DNA from: Brettanomyces bruxellensis | Lineage: Eukaryota; Ascomycota; Pichiomycetes; Pichiales; Pichiaceae | Direction of reading: 5' to 3' | Assembly (NCBI RefSeq): GCF_011074885.1 | Contig: NC_054684.1 | Span: 1-64,000 of the forward strand | Length of the DNA: 64,000 bases | Part shown: positions 42,988-54,592 of the stretch, piece by piece | How the letters are laid out: each line of letters starts with the position of its first letter | Numbering within the stretch: position 1 is the first letter of the stretch | Translations under genes and position numbers: made by a program | The notes under the pieces: generated by a model | Seen by the model: only the letters and a program-made list of their open reading frames with translations | Told to the model about the DNA's origin: nothing | Databases searched by the model: none

Positions 42988-45900
42988 ATGTGTAAAGGCA
43001 TTCCTATTGAAAAAGTCTCCAGTGGTGAAGTCTCTGAGAAAGTACTGCAAAATAATGATGGAGGGAAAAGCAATACCGCCAAGAATCTAAGTGTGTCAAC
43101 TTCAAATGGCACTTATCAAAAAGTACAGTTGCACGACAAACAAAAGTATGAGAGTACTGACCCGAGCAAAGAAAATATAGAGGAATATAATTTAAAATAC
43201 CCAAAAACTCTTAAAATTTTGAAGGAAAATGATTCAAAAATTCCCAAAAGAAATAACAAAGGAAGCGGGCGTTCCGATGACGTTAAGAGCGTGAAAAAGA
43301 ATAGTAAGTCAGTCTCGGCAAAGGATAAAAAAGAATTGACCCCTTCAACACCGGCAAAGAAAAAGCAGAAGAGAACTAAAACTTTCAGGGGTTGTTATAC
43401 TTGCAGAAGAAGGAAGATTGCATGCGATTTAGGAAGACCCGTGTGTGAAAGGTGCAGGAGAAGTGGATATGTTTGTGAGGGATATGATGTTAAGCTAAGA
43501 TGGACGCTGCCCATAGAATTTGACAGATATGGCGATCAGCTTCCCGCAAAGACCAGTCCAGAGTGCCCATATTTTCAAAGAAGAGCAATTGATTTCGTGG
43601 TATACTCAGATCACACCGCCTATCACTATTATGATGAGATGGATAAAGATTTGGCAAATCTGCACAACATGTACATTCCTTCAATTACCACCAGAACAAC
43701 AATATTAGGTCATTTTGGTGCATTTAGAGGAGTTGATATCTTATCACTAGCTCCAAAACTCAGGAGAAAGGCAACTAGGGGAATGAAAGGTTCAAAATCA
43801 AAACTGCTACCAATGGATGGGATGAGAGCACAAAGTATCTCTAGTACGGTCATCTCTGATCATCAAGAACAAGTACCAGGAACTCCTCGCTCCGTTACTA
43901 GTATGTCTACGACTACAACTGGGTCTGCAGCACTGAATCCGGGCCTGTCAAATAGTAATGGGTCATATGTTGGTGGCTTTAATAATGGCAACATTGCACC
44001 CCCAGGTAATGAATGGCTAAGTAATGAACTTTTGGATGCTGCTCTTTTGACTGCATCAGCTATCAATGGCGACACACATTTCCTTGATATGCTTAAGCCA
44101 GGAGACATTAAAGCCGATGATATAGGCTTTGGAAATTCTGCCAATGGAACTGCAACTAATGTGGATGTATCTCCAAATACTGCCGGTTCAAACAAGATAT
44201 CTAACGGCTCGATTGTCAACTTAACGACACCAAATTCCAGCATTACCAGGGATAGTGGTGGAAGAACTAACATTAAGACGCACTCAAAATGGAGAATATC
44301 AGCGCTATCAAAAGCGATCGGAAGTAGTAAATTTATTTCTGGCGGGAAGGATTCATCTGTTTGTTTCCCTGGACGAAATCTTACAGATTCAACTTTTAAT
44401 TCACAGGACGAGCAACTTGATCGAAATGACAGCGAGAAAGTCGGGAATAGCCCCTCTGCAATGTTGGTTTCCCGATCGCCCCGTTAGCAACACAGGATAA
44501 TGCCCAAATTAATAATATAGGATTGGTGAATAATGATAAAGTTTCAGATAATATGCTACATTTGCTATTTCAGGGACGTAACTCCAATATGCCGACGGAT
44601 AATGGCTCAATAACATCCATAAGTGAGTCGACAAGCAATGAAAACGCAAACGATGAGCAATATATTAAGGATGACGGTGGCTCGACAGTTCATACTGGAT
44701 ACTCAAATCAGAACTTTTCACGGTCTGACAAGCCAATTGCTGGCAAGACTATAAAAATACATGCTGGTTCTGGCGTAAAAATGCCTAAAACTATCATGGA
44801 AATTTTGAAGACGAATCCGCTACCAAAGTCTCTTGCAATAGATCGCTTTGGGATTCCTACAACATCATTAAATGTTCAGCCCATGGCACGATATCTTCTT
44901 AATTATTACATAGAAGATGTCGCTGATATGATGACAGTTATTCCATTGCCAAAAAATCCTTGGAAATTTATATATTTTCCTCGGGCTATGATGGCCATAG
45001 GAGAACTTGCCGCCACTGGGCAAACATCCAATGCAAGGAACGGCCTCTTAAATGCTTTATTGGCAGTTTCTGCTTTCAATTTGCAAAGCAAATTTGAAAG
45101 GGGATCAGATGAAATGAAATATTATGTCAATTTGGGTGTTCAACTTCGTCAACAAGCAAACAGCTTTTTAAATAAATGCCTCCAGGAAGATATATTCAGA
45201 CAGAAGTACAAGGATGTTCTATGTGCAGTGCTTTCAATGGTTACAATTGATGTTGTATGGGGAACACACTATGCCTGTAAGATACATTTAGACCATTGCG
45301 AAAAGATTATCGAAAAGAAGATGAAAGTAAAAAAGAAATTGTCACCCAAGGCAATTATCCTGCATAGAATTTTTTCATCTTTGAAGTTGCTACAAGATTC
45401 TACATGTATTGATCATGTTTCAAAAGATGAAATATTTTTGAATGAGAGTAATTATGATAAGTTCATAACGGGTGCAAAGCCCACTGCAGAACAATTGGAA
45501 AAGTTTTTTAATACACATTTTCATGATATGTTTAAAGGAAGTCAGCTCAGAAGGCAGTTTGCAAAATCAACACATGGATCAAATCCTAGGAGCATTCAGG
45601 ATTCTTTCAGTAGTATTTTTAAGAAGCAACAAAATACAGTCTCACAAAGTAGACGAAAAAGAGTTGGAAAGTATAACGAACGCATCACTGATAATGGTAA
45701 AGTTACGATTGAATTCATTATGAATAGTGATGACGAAGGAGTGCATCATCCTCATCACCATCATCATTTGAGGAAAAATAATGATACAAATAACGCTGAT
45801 AATGAAAGCGATAATGCTAGTACAGGTATTGTTACAGAAGAGTCATCTCAAGACGAGTCCCAGAAAGAAAATCTGGATGTGCCTGCATTTATTGGAATTA

Positions 45901-46667
45901 CAAGATCAAGCTTTCAGCCTAGTAAGAATAAATTGGATGATAAAATGGTTTCCTCCGATGCTATATACGGGCTTCCAAATTCGTTAATTTTGATGTTCAG
46001 TGAGGTTGTTCATTTGACAAAATTTAAAAGGTATCATACTGAAAATGATCTTCCAATCCCCTCATTTTTTGAGGGTTTAACGATGCAGCTTGAGTACAAG
46101 TTGTTGACTTGGAAACTTGAATGGAAACTTGCTGAGGCTGATGAAGGTAAATCAGTTAATAAGGATGATGATTCTAAGGAGGATAATGATGCCAACAATG
46201 CCGATGAAACTTTAAATCTCAATGAAAAGAGTATCAATCAGCAGCGAAACTTTATATCCCCAAGACATGAAGGAATATATCATCATGTGATGTCATTCTA
46301 CTATGGACTCATAATATATTTTTACAGATTCGTTGAAGATATGAACCCAATGTATCTACAAGACAAAGTCGAAAAAGTTCTCCGTCACCTTAATGCTATC
46401 CAAGAAATTCTTCAAAAGCACCCGGAAACATCTTATATTATACCGTTGTTCTGGCAGGGTTTTATGGCTGGTTCTGAAGCCATGACTGTTTATCTACAAA
46501 ATGGCTTTAATCTTTGGGGTCAGCACATAGCACAGACTGGTATTGGTACATATTGGAATGCACGGCAGATAATGATGGAAATATGGCGGCGAAAGAATCA
46601 TAATGTCAAGAATAATACATGGGTCGATGTTCTGAGGGATTGGAAAACAAATGTTATGTTAACTTGA
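42988..46667 (+). CDS. ARG81: Zinc-cluster transcription factor, Arg81-like, one frameshift
   Basis: Zn(2)Cys(6) regulator. Residues 136-163 give GCYTCRRRKIACDLGRPVC with the remaining cysteines in ERCRRSGYVC, then EGYDVKLRWTLPIEFDRYG, a post-cluster motif typical of Arg81 (ArgRII), which with Arg80 and Mcm1 controls arginine genes. The second part (from about 44,830) is the fungal regulator domain, with MARYLLNYYIEDVADMM and YFPRAMMAIGELA. Two frames (42988-44487, 44523-46667) join if the CCC near 44471 is read as CCCC, and the sequence between is open in that phase. Total about 1,225 residues, longer than Arg81 (880), with low-complexity Ser/Asn stretches and a histidine run (HHPHHHHH near 45,760). 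The family is certain; orthology to ARG81 is likely, not proven. Confidence 0.7.
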
Positions 46668-47057
46668 TCTAAGTCTATCTTTACATCACTATTGCTTTTA
46701 AGCAGTTACAGATTATCCAAATATTTATTCTTCGTACTTCTTTGCTATATATATTTTATGGGATATTTGCATTTTTAAGTAAAGTGTGATTACAATTTAT
46801 GTACCTAACTCAATTTCTTAATTATTATCGTGTCCTTTAATCACCTTCAAATCAGCTATTTGACCGACCACAATATTCGCCCCCTATTAATAGCGATATG
46901 CTTACCTGTCTTTTTTTTTCATATCGTCCCGATCAGTTCTCGGCCCAGATACCTCGATAATATAAAAAGAACAGTATTTCCTTGGTGACATGGTGTTTTG
47001 AATATTGCCATCTGTGAATTGTATCTTCGAAAGCTGGGTATATATTTATTGTCAGCT
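46668..47057. other. Intergenic, ERO1 promoter
   Basis: 390 bp with a T-rich tract at 46911-46919. No gene seen. Confidence 0.45.
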
Positions 47058-48734
47058 ATGTTTAAAGGATTAAATGGGATAAGGATTGCTTTTATTTCTT
47101 TTACTTTTTCTCTATTGGTTTCTGCACAGCAGTTTCCGATAGATTCAGGTGAGGCTGGGGTTAAAAAGCCTCCTATAAACTACACACCCAAAAGTATAAA
47201 GTCGTTCCATGACACTCCATTTGCAAATTGGGATAATTTTACAAACAGCATTATTGATGAAAGTGCTGGAGTTACGTTTGGGGAGATTAATAGATTTGAC
47301 GCCGAACAGCTTTCGCTACTAAAACAAATTCTACAGATGAATTTCTTTAGGATTTTTAGATTAAATCTTTTTAAGGAATGTCCATTTTGGTCTGGAAGCA
47401 GTGGATTTTGTACCGATAGAAGCTGTGCAGTTGATACTATATCTGACTGGAAAGATTTGCCGGATATTTGGCAACCAGAAGCTCTAGGAGCTTTGGCTAA
47501 CGTTTCGGCAGCACCTAAAGTTCCAAATGATCAAAACAAAGATTATTGTGAGTTGGATGAAATTAATGATGAAACGGTGTTTGTTGACTTGATAGAGAAT
47601 CCTGAAAGATTTACAGGTTATGGTGGTGATCAATCATTTCAGATTTGGAAGCTTATCTATTCGGAGAATTGTTTCAATCTGGGACATGATCAATGCATGG
47701 AAAAAAACTTCTTCTATAAATTGATTAGTGGTATGCATGCATCAATCTCTACACATCTCAGTCATGGATTCATTGATTTAAAAACAAAAGAATATGGTCC
47801 AAACCTACAACAATTTATGTTTCGGGTTGGAAATTTCCCTGATAGAATAGAAAACATTTACCTTAACTATATTCTTGTACTCAAAGCCCTAATAAAGCTT
47901 GAAAGTTTGGGTATATTAGATAGTCTTGAGTATTGTGATGATGACCATTTTAATCAAAGCAGTACTGAAATCAAGGTGGAACTTGGCGAGCTAATCAAAC
48001 CTTCTTATCAGTTAGGTAATGATAAGGAAACATGCCTATTCGATGAGAATGGACTTTTTCAAAGCAGTAATGCAGCAGAAATTAAAGATGAGTTCAAAGT
48101 TAATTTCAGGAATGTTTCCAAATTGATGGATTGTGTGGGCTGTGACAGGTGTCGTCTGTGGGGAAAAATTGAAACTATTGGTTACGGTACTGCTCTTAAA
48201 GTTTTATTTGATTTGCAAGATACCAAAAATTTTGAGCCATCTAGGTATAACATTTCGAATGTTGAACTTGTTGCCTTGGTTAACACGTTTGGGGGTCTTT
48301 CTAAATCCATTGAAGCTGTTCAAGAATTCAAGAGTATGTATGACAAAGCTCTTATAGAGGAAACTACGGGCAAGAAAAAAGAGGATGGTAAGAAGCACAT
48401 TCCTAATATGGACGTGTTTGAAAACAAGGATGAAATAGTAGACTTTACTAATCCAAAGGTCTTCGAGTCTGCTGGTAGCGCTAGTCAATCTTCATCGGGG
48501 TATGATGACATTGTTTTTCCTGAGCAAAGTCATTCAAGCACAGTCAAGGAAGCATTCTTTACGGAATTGGATAATGTTTGGAAGACACTACAACTAATTT
48601 TCCGTTCTTATAAAGTGTTTCCGAAAATTGCTTACAATTGGTGTCTTATTCGTATCGTCTATTATTGGAACCGGTTTATTGGTCATGTTCAACAAGATTT
48701 CGACGTAAATAGGTTGTACCACGAAGAGTTATAA
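47058..48734 (+). CDS. ERO1: ER thiol oxidase Ero1
   Basis: FAD-dependent oxidase that drives disulfide formation through PDI in the ER lumen. 558 residues from ATG 47058 (S. cerevisiae 563). An N-terminal hydrophobic signal peptide (FKGLNGIRIAFISFTFSLLVSA) is followed by the Ero1 fold: NFFRIFRLNLFKECPFW, the shuttle pair GFCTDRSCAV (Cys118, Cys123), NPERFTGYGG, SGMHASISTHLS, GNFPDRIENIY and the active-site pair CDRCRLWGK (Cys362, Cys365). Upstream frame to 46998 has no ATG. Cysteines equivalent to yeast Cys40, Cys52, Cys143 and Cys150 are absent, while Cys164 and Cys293 (yeast 166 and 295) remain. Confidence 0.93.
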   Translation: MFKGLNGIRIAFISFTFSLLVSAQQFPIDSGEAGVKKPPINYTPKSIKSFHDTPFANWDNFTNSIIDESAGVTFGEINRFDAEQLSLLKQILQMNFFRIFRLNLFKECPFWSGSSGFCTDRSCAVDTISDWKDLPDIWQPEALGALANVSAAPKVPNDQNKDYCELDEINDETVFVDLIENPERFTGYGGDQSFQIWKLIYSENCFNLGHDQCMEKNFFYKLISGMHASISTHLSHGFIDLKTKEYGPNLQQFMFRVGNFPDRIENIYLNYILVLKALIKLESLGILDSLEYCDDDHFNQSSTEIKVELGELIKPSYQLGNDKETCLFDENGLFQSSNAAEIKDEFKVNFRNVSKLMDCVGCDRCRLWGKIETIGYGTALKVLFDLQDTKNFEPSRYNISNVELVALVNTFGGLSKSIEAVQEFKSMYDKALIEETTGKKKEDGKKHIPNMDVFENKDEIVDFTNPKVFESAGSASQSSSGYDDIVFPEQSHSSTVKEAFFTELDNVWKTLQLIFRSYKVFPKIAYNWCLIRIVYYWNRFIGHVQQDFDVNRLYHEEL

Positions 48735-49081
48735 GCTTGCCCAAAATTTTATAGAGGAACGTATATTGCATTTAAATAGCTCTGATTAGCTCTCTTTACT
48801 ATTTGACGTATTCTAGCTCTTTAATGTACTTGGTACATGTTCCTGATTACGAATAATATGTATGCTTTAAGGTGTAAGGTTGTGTGCTTTTTGTGGGACA
48901 CCGCGATTTTTTTTAATCTTAGAGCGATTAGATCCGCTATATATAAAATTTCCTACGCGTCTGCAGGTCTACTTTGATAGTGCAAAATATACATTGTACC
49001 GCCATAATCAGGTGCATGATATTTTCATAGTAGTTTGATTTTAGTATTAATAAGTTTTTTGTTGAATTGTAATTTTGCTTA
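48735..49081. promoter_or_regulatory. DPB11 promoter region with MCB element
   Basis: 347 bp between ERO1 and DPB11. A perfect ACGCGT is at 48955-48960, 122 bp before the DPB11 ATG. The MBF site fits the S-phase role of Dpb11. Confidence 0.5.
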
Positions 49082-50674
49082 ATGGGTCCGAAGTTTGCAG
49101 GAAAGCCAATTAAGATAACTTCAACATTACTAAAGGATGAAGAAAGATCGAAGCTCATAAAGGTTCTTGAAAAGATAGCACCATCTTCCGTGTATACTGG
49201 AGATCTTACATCTAATGTATCCATTTTAATAACTAATCCTGCAGGATCTTCGGATTGGCTGGAATCAAGAAAGTATCAGTATGTTGCTCAATATCGTCCG
49301 GACGTATCTATTATAAAACTTGAGACTGTCTTGGCATTCTATAAATCTTGGTTAGATGGCACCACCCCAGGCGATTGGATAGACAAAAGTGGTATACGCC
49401 TTAACTTAGATTTTCAGAAACCATTCGATGGTTTGGTGATCTCGGTCAGCCGTCTGGAGGCACGAAATGAATCCTTTATTCAGAAAATAAAGCATACTAT
49501 AACACGAGGTGGTGGCAACTTTACGGAATCGTTGTCTAATCATTCTGATGTGTTGGTTACGGATGATCCTAATGGACGCAGATACATGACCGCAAAGGAG
49601 TGGGGGATTCCTATTGTATCTCCGGATTGGTGCTTTGATAGTGCTGAGCGTTGTGCCGCCCTTGGTTTTAAATATTATGAGCTTAAAGGGAAGGGTAGTA
49701 AAGGAAGGAGAGTGGATGCGTGTAATTGGGAATTCGTGGCCGCTTGGCAAAAGAAGAGAAGGGAGGATGAGCAACTAAGATTGGCAAAAGGTAAGAGGCC
49801 TTTAAAAGATGATGGGCCAGATGACGAAGAAAAAGAACTTAAAGTGGCGAGGTTGGATTTGAGGAATACACTATGGGACTCCGTTATGAAAGACTCTCAA
49901 GTGAGTTCATTAAGTCAGGAAGAAAACAAGTATGATGATAATTGGGGACCTGAGCAAAAAGTCATTATATCAACCCAAACACGTGCTTTAAATAGCAAGC
50001 AATCAACATTAATGTCTACTCAGCAAGAACTCAAGGAGGAAAGAAAAAATAACACGGAGGAATCTTTACCCTTGCTCAAAGAGCTTTCATTTGCATTGTA
50101 TGGGTTTGATTCTGAAAAAGTGAAAATCCTCGAGATAATCCTTAAAGAGTATGGGGCCAGCATCTTTGAGCTAGCAGATGTATCCCACTCACTCGATTAC
50201 GTAATTGCATTTTCCGAGTTAGATCATAAGATCCCAAATATTGAGGATCGTCCTGTCCAGGTGATAACCGAGTACGCTGTAGAGAGATGCATATATTTCA
50301 GAAATACAGACACCCTCAAAGAGGCAGGATATTGGTGTAGACCAATATTTATTGACTCTTCCGTGACAATTGAAAAGTTCAGAGAGAATTTCTCATTACC
50401 AAAAGGGGGAAAAGTAAATGTTGCAATAACTGGGTTTAAGGATATTGATTTATCACAATTCCAAAGAATCCTGAGGAACAAGTTATCAAGCTTCATTTAC
50501 TTCAGTGAGAATTTTTCAAAGCAGTGTGATTTACTTGTAATTGCAGATATCCATGGATTAAATACATTAAAAAAAGTAAGAATGGCCAAAAAATGGGAGA
50601 TCAGCATGATGAGCCTATCGAATTTTTGGAAGTCTCTTGATAGATGCTGTGATCAGCCCTATATAAATACATAG
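49082..50674 (+). CDS. DPB11: BRCT-repeat replication/checkpoint protein Dpb11 (Rad4/TopBP1)
   Basis: Scaffold linking CDK-phosphorylated Sld3 and Sld2 to origin firing, and activator of the Mec1 checkpoint. 530 residues. Four BRCT repeats can be made out: about 5-95 (FAGKPIKITSTLL to KLETVLAFYKSWL), 112-200 (FDGLVISVSRLEA to VSPDWCFDSAERC), 325-415 and 428-525 (GGKVNVAITGFKDIDLSQF to ISMMSLSNFWKSL). A basic, charged linker separates the pairs. It is shorter than S. cerevisiae Dpb11 (764) because the long C-terminal extension is missing. Frame intact, ATG start. Confidence 0.82.
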   Translation: MGPKFAGKPIKITSTLLKDEERSKLIKVLEKIAPSSVYTGDLTSNVSILITNPAGSSDWLESRKYQYVAQYRPDVSIIKLETVLAFYKSWLDGTTPGDWIDKSGIRLNLDFQKPFDGLVISVSRLEARNESFIQKIKHTITRGGGNFTESLSNHSDVLVTDDPNGRRYMTAKEWGIPIVSPDWCFDSAERCAALGFKYYELKGKGSKGRRVDACNWEFVAAWQKKRREDEQLRLAKGKRPLKDDGPDDEEKELKVARLDLRNTLWDSVMKDSQVSSLSQEENKYDDNWGPEQKVIISTQTRALNSKQSTLMSTQQELKEERKNNTEESLPLLKELSFALYGFDSEKVKILEIILKEYGASIFELADVSHSLDYVIAFSELDHKIPNIEDRPVQVITEYAVERCIYFRNTDTLKEAGYWCRPIFIDSSVTIEKFRENFSLPKGGKVNVAITGFKDIDLSQFQRILRNKLSSFIYFSENFSKQCDLLVIADIHGLNTLKKVRMAKKWEISMMSLSNFWKSLDRCCDQPYINT

Positions 50675-50929
50675 AATATGTTTACAACATAATCATAATT
50701 TACACTTAATGCGAATTGTACTGCTTTGCAAGGGGGAATGATTTTTAACTCTTCGAACGAGAAAGATTTTGAGGTGCCACAAAAAAAATATTGACGACTG
50801 TAGGAAGCGAGATTTTTTGTCTTTACATTTGGACGGATATTCATTTCAAACCTACCATTTGTTCTTCTTCTCCAAAACGACAAGTATCTCCCTTTTTTTT
50901 ACTGCGCTAACATCGATTTCTGTCATAAA

Positions 50930-53188
50930 ATGAATTCGGATGTTGAAAAGAGCTTTTTGTATCAGAAGCTGCGGAGGGACTGTGGTTTAATGGCCAGTAA
51001 ATCACCGTATGTTACATATACTCTCTCGAATGGTTCCGAAATTTATACTGCCTCAAATCGGGAGATCACTGTGGTTTCTTTGAATAGAGTGCAGAATTCT
51101 AGTTCTAAACTTGATGTTAAACTAGACTTTGATCCAACTGCTGTATGCGTGAATAGAAACGAGGATTTAATGTGCTTTTACAATTCAAAAGCCTGCCACA
51201 TAATGAGCATTAACCCCCCTGGCTCTCAAATAACGTTTACAAAGGTTTACAAGTTGTCACTTCCTTTGGAAAAAGATGAAATAATAATTCAAGTTTTATT
51301 CAATAATATTTCTTGTTATCAAGCGGAAGTGGTGATCCTTACAGGATCCCGGATTTTGTGCTATGATATTAATGATTCTTTGGTTAGCCCTGTTCAAGAG
51401 TACGAGTTTATTCCGAAAAAAGAAAGTAACAGTGGTGGTGCTGGTCTGTTGATTAATGCAGCAATGTCACAAAGCACTGTTATGGATCCAGTTTCTTTTT
51501 GTTTTGCCTCAGATGACACTTCGAACTCAAGTCCAGAATCAGATATAACACTTCTGATTTTGACTTCAGATGTTTCCATCTATCGAATTTATCCATTTCT
51601 TCCCTCTACTTTGTCTGTTGAAAAGAAGTGGTTGACTAGTTTGTTTGATACTACAGCTGCGCAATATAGTTCAATTAATGATGTATCTCTTCGACTGCAT
51701 CTTAATAGGACTTTAAAATTCACTGCATCGTTAGCAAATCTTTCAGGAACTATCATTACTAAGAGCCAAATACCTAAATATTATAGGAAAGGTAAAATAA
51801 TTGGTCCCCTTCCAATCGAACCTTTCTTTGATGAACTATACGATCAGAATGCATTGCGGATTTTTTCCTTAAAAAATGGCCTTTTTTGCATTGTACTTGA
51901 TCATGCAGTTTTGTGCTTTTATTACGATTCCAGGAATATAGTCATGTTTGAAAAAGATTCACAAGTGCCTTCATTAGATAGCATATCCGTTATTGATACA
52001 TCATTGTTTGACAGACATTTCTCTATTACTTCTGGTTTTGTAAAGCCCTTTACTTTGGATGGAGCTATACTCGTTACTTCTCAGCCAGGACTTTTATATG
52101 TTGATTATTCATCATGGATGACTTATTTAGATCAAAAGAATAATACAGGTGGCATGAAACAGTTTGAGGAAGTTTGGATGACAGGTGATCATCTTCCGAC
52201 CACTGTTAATGTTCTTGGAAAAATAAGATTGGTCAGCTCCAATAGTATTGCACCCGAGAAACAGTCATTTGATATTAACGCCACTAACTTGACGGAATCA
52301 GTTCCATTGGCATCTTCACTCAATCAAGTGTGGTTAGCATGGAATAAAGAGGTTTGCTTAATTTCGGCCCTAAGTTCTTCTGACAACAACAACATGACTA
52401 TTTTCTGTGTCTCCACACAGCCGTATAACGTTCAAGAGAATAAACAAGGTCCCGAAGAGTATTTTTCCCCAAGTAACAATGATATAAGCCAATACGTTTC
52501 AAAAATGAAAGGAGATAATTTGAAGTCGTTTATGGAAGAGCACGAAAACATTGAAAGGGGCCTTCTTAAATTGAGACAGTTGGCCGCTCAATACCCTAGT
52601 AAGGTAATTGACCCAACATCCTACGAAGATTTATCTTTAGTTCAGAATTTCAATGAGATTTGTACGAACTCCACGATTTCACTTTTCAAAGAATTTTCAG
52701 CTATCAGTAAGAATCTCGCACAGATGAAGGCTGAATTGGCTCAACAGATTACGACTTTGGAAATTCTTAGAGCTAAACAAAAAGGTATTCTTGATAAAGC
52801 TAAGCTGCAGAAAGATAAACTATGTGAGTATGAGCAAAAGCAAGAACGTATTCATAATTTGGTTCATAGTTTGAAGCAAACTTGTGAAAAGATAGTGAGG
52901 ATTAGCTCGGAGGCAAAGGATATTGATTTATCGGAGCAAGAAGTTGGATATGTGAACCTGTTGAATATGGTCAGGAGATTTGTATTGGAAAAACAGGATG
53001 ATTTGACAAGGTCGTCCGCAACTTTGAAAGAAAGCAAAGAGCATGAAAATGACATTATAGGTAAAGCGAAACTAGAATATGGAAATTCTTTTTCTAAAAG
53101 ACAACTTAAAATTATGAAAGAAAAGCTTGAGGCACGCAAAGCTTCGATAACCGCTTTGAAAAGCAATCTAGCTAATATGCGTGCCTAA
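50930..53188 (+). CDS. NUP82: Nucleoporin Nup82
   Basis: Cytoplasmic-face nucleoporin of the Nup82-Nsp1-Nup159 complex in mRNA export. 752 residues (S. cerevisiae 713). The first about 490 residues look like a beta-propeller (short hydrophobic strands, SEIYTASNREITVVSLN, ITLLILTSDVSIYRIYPFLP, QVWLAWNKEVCLISALSS). From about 540 to the end a long coiled coil follows (FKEFSAISKNLAQMKAELAQQ, AKQKGILDKAKLQKDK). This layout and the YRIYPFLP motif match Nup82/Nup88. In S. cerevisiae NUP82 and LAS21 are adjacent, as here with SDH8 between. Confidence 0.82.
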   Translation: MNSDVEKSFLYQKLRRDCGLMASKSPYVTYTLSNGSEIYTASNREITVVSLNRVQNSSSKLDVKLDFDPTAVCVNRNEDLMCFYNSKACHIMSINPPGSQITFTKVYKLSLPLEKDEIIIQVLFNNISCYQAEVVILTGSRILCYDINDSLVSPVQEYEFIPKKESNSGGAGLLINAAMSQSTVMDPVSFCFASDDTSNSSPESDITLLILTSDVSIYRIYPFLPSTLSVEKKWLTSLFDTTAAQYSSINDVSLRLHLNRTLKFTASLANLSGTIITKSQIPKYYRKGKIIGPLPIEPFFDELYDQNALRIFSLKNGLFCIVLDHAVLCFYYDSRNIVMFEKDSQVPSLDSISVIDTSLFDRHFSITSGFVKPFTLDGAILVTSQPGLLYVDYSSWMTYLDQKNNTGGMKQFEEVWMTGDHLPTTVNVLGKIRLVSSNSIAPEKQSFDINATNLTESVPLASSLNQVWLAWNKEVCLISALSSSDNNNMTIFCVSTQPYNVQENKQGPEEYFSPSNNDISQYVSKMKGDNLKSFMEEHENIERGLLKLRQLAAQYPSKVIDPTSYEDLSLVQNFNEICTNSTISLFKEFSAISKNLAQMKAELAQQITTLEILRAKQKGILDKAKLQKDKLCEYEQKQERIHNLVHSLKQTCEKIVRISSEAKDIDLSEQEVGYVNLLNMVRRFVLEKQDDLTRSSATLKESKEHENDIIGKAKLEYGNSFSKRQLKIMKEKLEARKASITALKSNLANMRA

Positions 53189-53333
53189 TAAAATATAATT
53201 ACATGTGTTCTTCATATATGTCATTAAATAAAATATGTAATATATAATGTTTATGGGCTACATGTACCGAGAAAATTATCCTTCTTGGACCGGTTATTGA
53301 TTGTTTGATCCCACTTTTTTCATTTAGGCAACA

Positions 53334-53744
53334 TTAAAAATCCGTAACCCTTCCATTAAAACTCCAGTCACCATGTCTTGTCGGATCTTGCTTTGGACCG
53401 CCTACCTCCCCTGTCTTAGGATTAACATTACCCTCGAATTCTGGTATAGTTTTGGTAGTCATCGGCCCAGTAGCATCCAAGTTTGGGTCGCTTTTTGACG
53501 TCTCAGATGGCTTCACTCCAACTTTTTCGTTGTATTCTTCTATAGTCATTTGGATTTTGGCCTTCTTTACAGAATCTTCAAATTCCTTTTGTTCTTCTCT
53601 TGAAAGTAGCGGTGGGCGTGGCCCTTCCTCAAAAATAGAACGTTTTGCCGAATACATTCGAAGTTGAGCACCAGCCATCCCAAAGGTTCTTTTCCTTACT
53701 GGTGTAAAACAATGTGTAATATATTTATACGTTCCAATCATCAT
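53334..53744 (-). CDS. SDH8: Succinate dehydrogenase assembly factor Sdh8 (SDHAF4)
   Basis: Matrix chaperone that binds flavinylated Sdh1 during complex II assembly. 136 residues. A basic, Ser/Thr-rich start (ITHCFTPVRKRTFGM) looks like a presequence. The C-terminal signature GEVGGPKQDPTRHGDWSFNG ending in RVTDF is nearly invariant in the family and closes the protein. Frame intact, ATG at 53744. Divergent to LAS21. Confidence 0.92.
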   Translation of the reverse strand: MMIGTYKYITHCFTPVRKRTFGMAGAQLRMYSAKRSIFEEGPRPPLLSREEQKEFEDSVKKAKIQMTIEEYNEKVGVKPSETSKSDPNLDATGPMTTKTIPEFEGNVNPKTGEVGGPKQDPTRHGDWSFNGRVTDF

Positions 53745-54592
53745 CTTTAAACGTTGATTCTCCTATATGTCCTATAAATGCATTGAATGAAGCCAATGCT
53801 AAAGGAGCTATGAATGTTGTATTTCAAAATTTGTGTTTCTTACCCCACAAAATTTCGTACTTATAGTATGATTTCATTAATTAGAGTAGTTGGTTGCCTT
53901 AATACGAAAATATGTGTTTACGTAATCTTAGAAATATCTTTCGCTGCTAGACGTAGCTGGAGGGAGAACTTAAATCACGATACTGAAGAGTCGGAATATA
54001 GAAAACGTGATTTGGGGTTAACTGAGCTTTTATTTGTTATTTTTTTGACTGATTGTTAATGAATACTTGGGTAAAAAAATTGAACTAAGGAATTAAATTC
54101 TCTCAAACAAGAAGGATTCTAAGCCAATATCAGTGCCAATATCAGTGGTTAAGAATGAGGATTAGATGGGCAAACAGTAAAAAAATAATAATCCAACAAG
54201 AGAAATAGGCTTACATTCAACTTGGATCGAAGTTTTTTATTGAATTTACGGTTAATTGCATCAAGTTATGCATATGTAAATACATTATGTAATCATCAAT
54301 AGCAGTTTGCTATTTAATGTAATTATATCCTGTATGATGATTTGGATGGACGAAAAAAAAAATATATATATATATAACGTAACCTCTAAGGTCATCGATA
54401 TTTTGACATATGGGTAGGGATGTTAAGAAAAAACACGTAGCAAGATCCGATTGTTTACTTCCTTTGATGCCTTAATATCTCGCGTGAATGGATTGATATA
54501 CTTCCATCAAGGTCTTCAAATCCTAAATGGTATACTTTCATTCTAAGTATCCTAGAATCACTCATTTTTGAACGTATTGGGATTTAAAGAGA
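53745..54592. other. Divergent intergenic region SDH8/LAS21
   Basis: 848 bp. It contains a TA microsatellite near 54361-54376. The forward frame at 53814-54059 shows no family resemblance. Confidence 0.45.

Noticed and set aside
48156..48158. CUG-Ser genetic code
   Set aside because: CTG encodes the invariant Leu of ERO1 CRLWGK, and also a conserved Leu in the SLD1 KLDKW motif.
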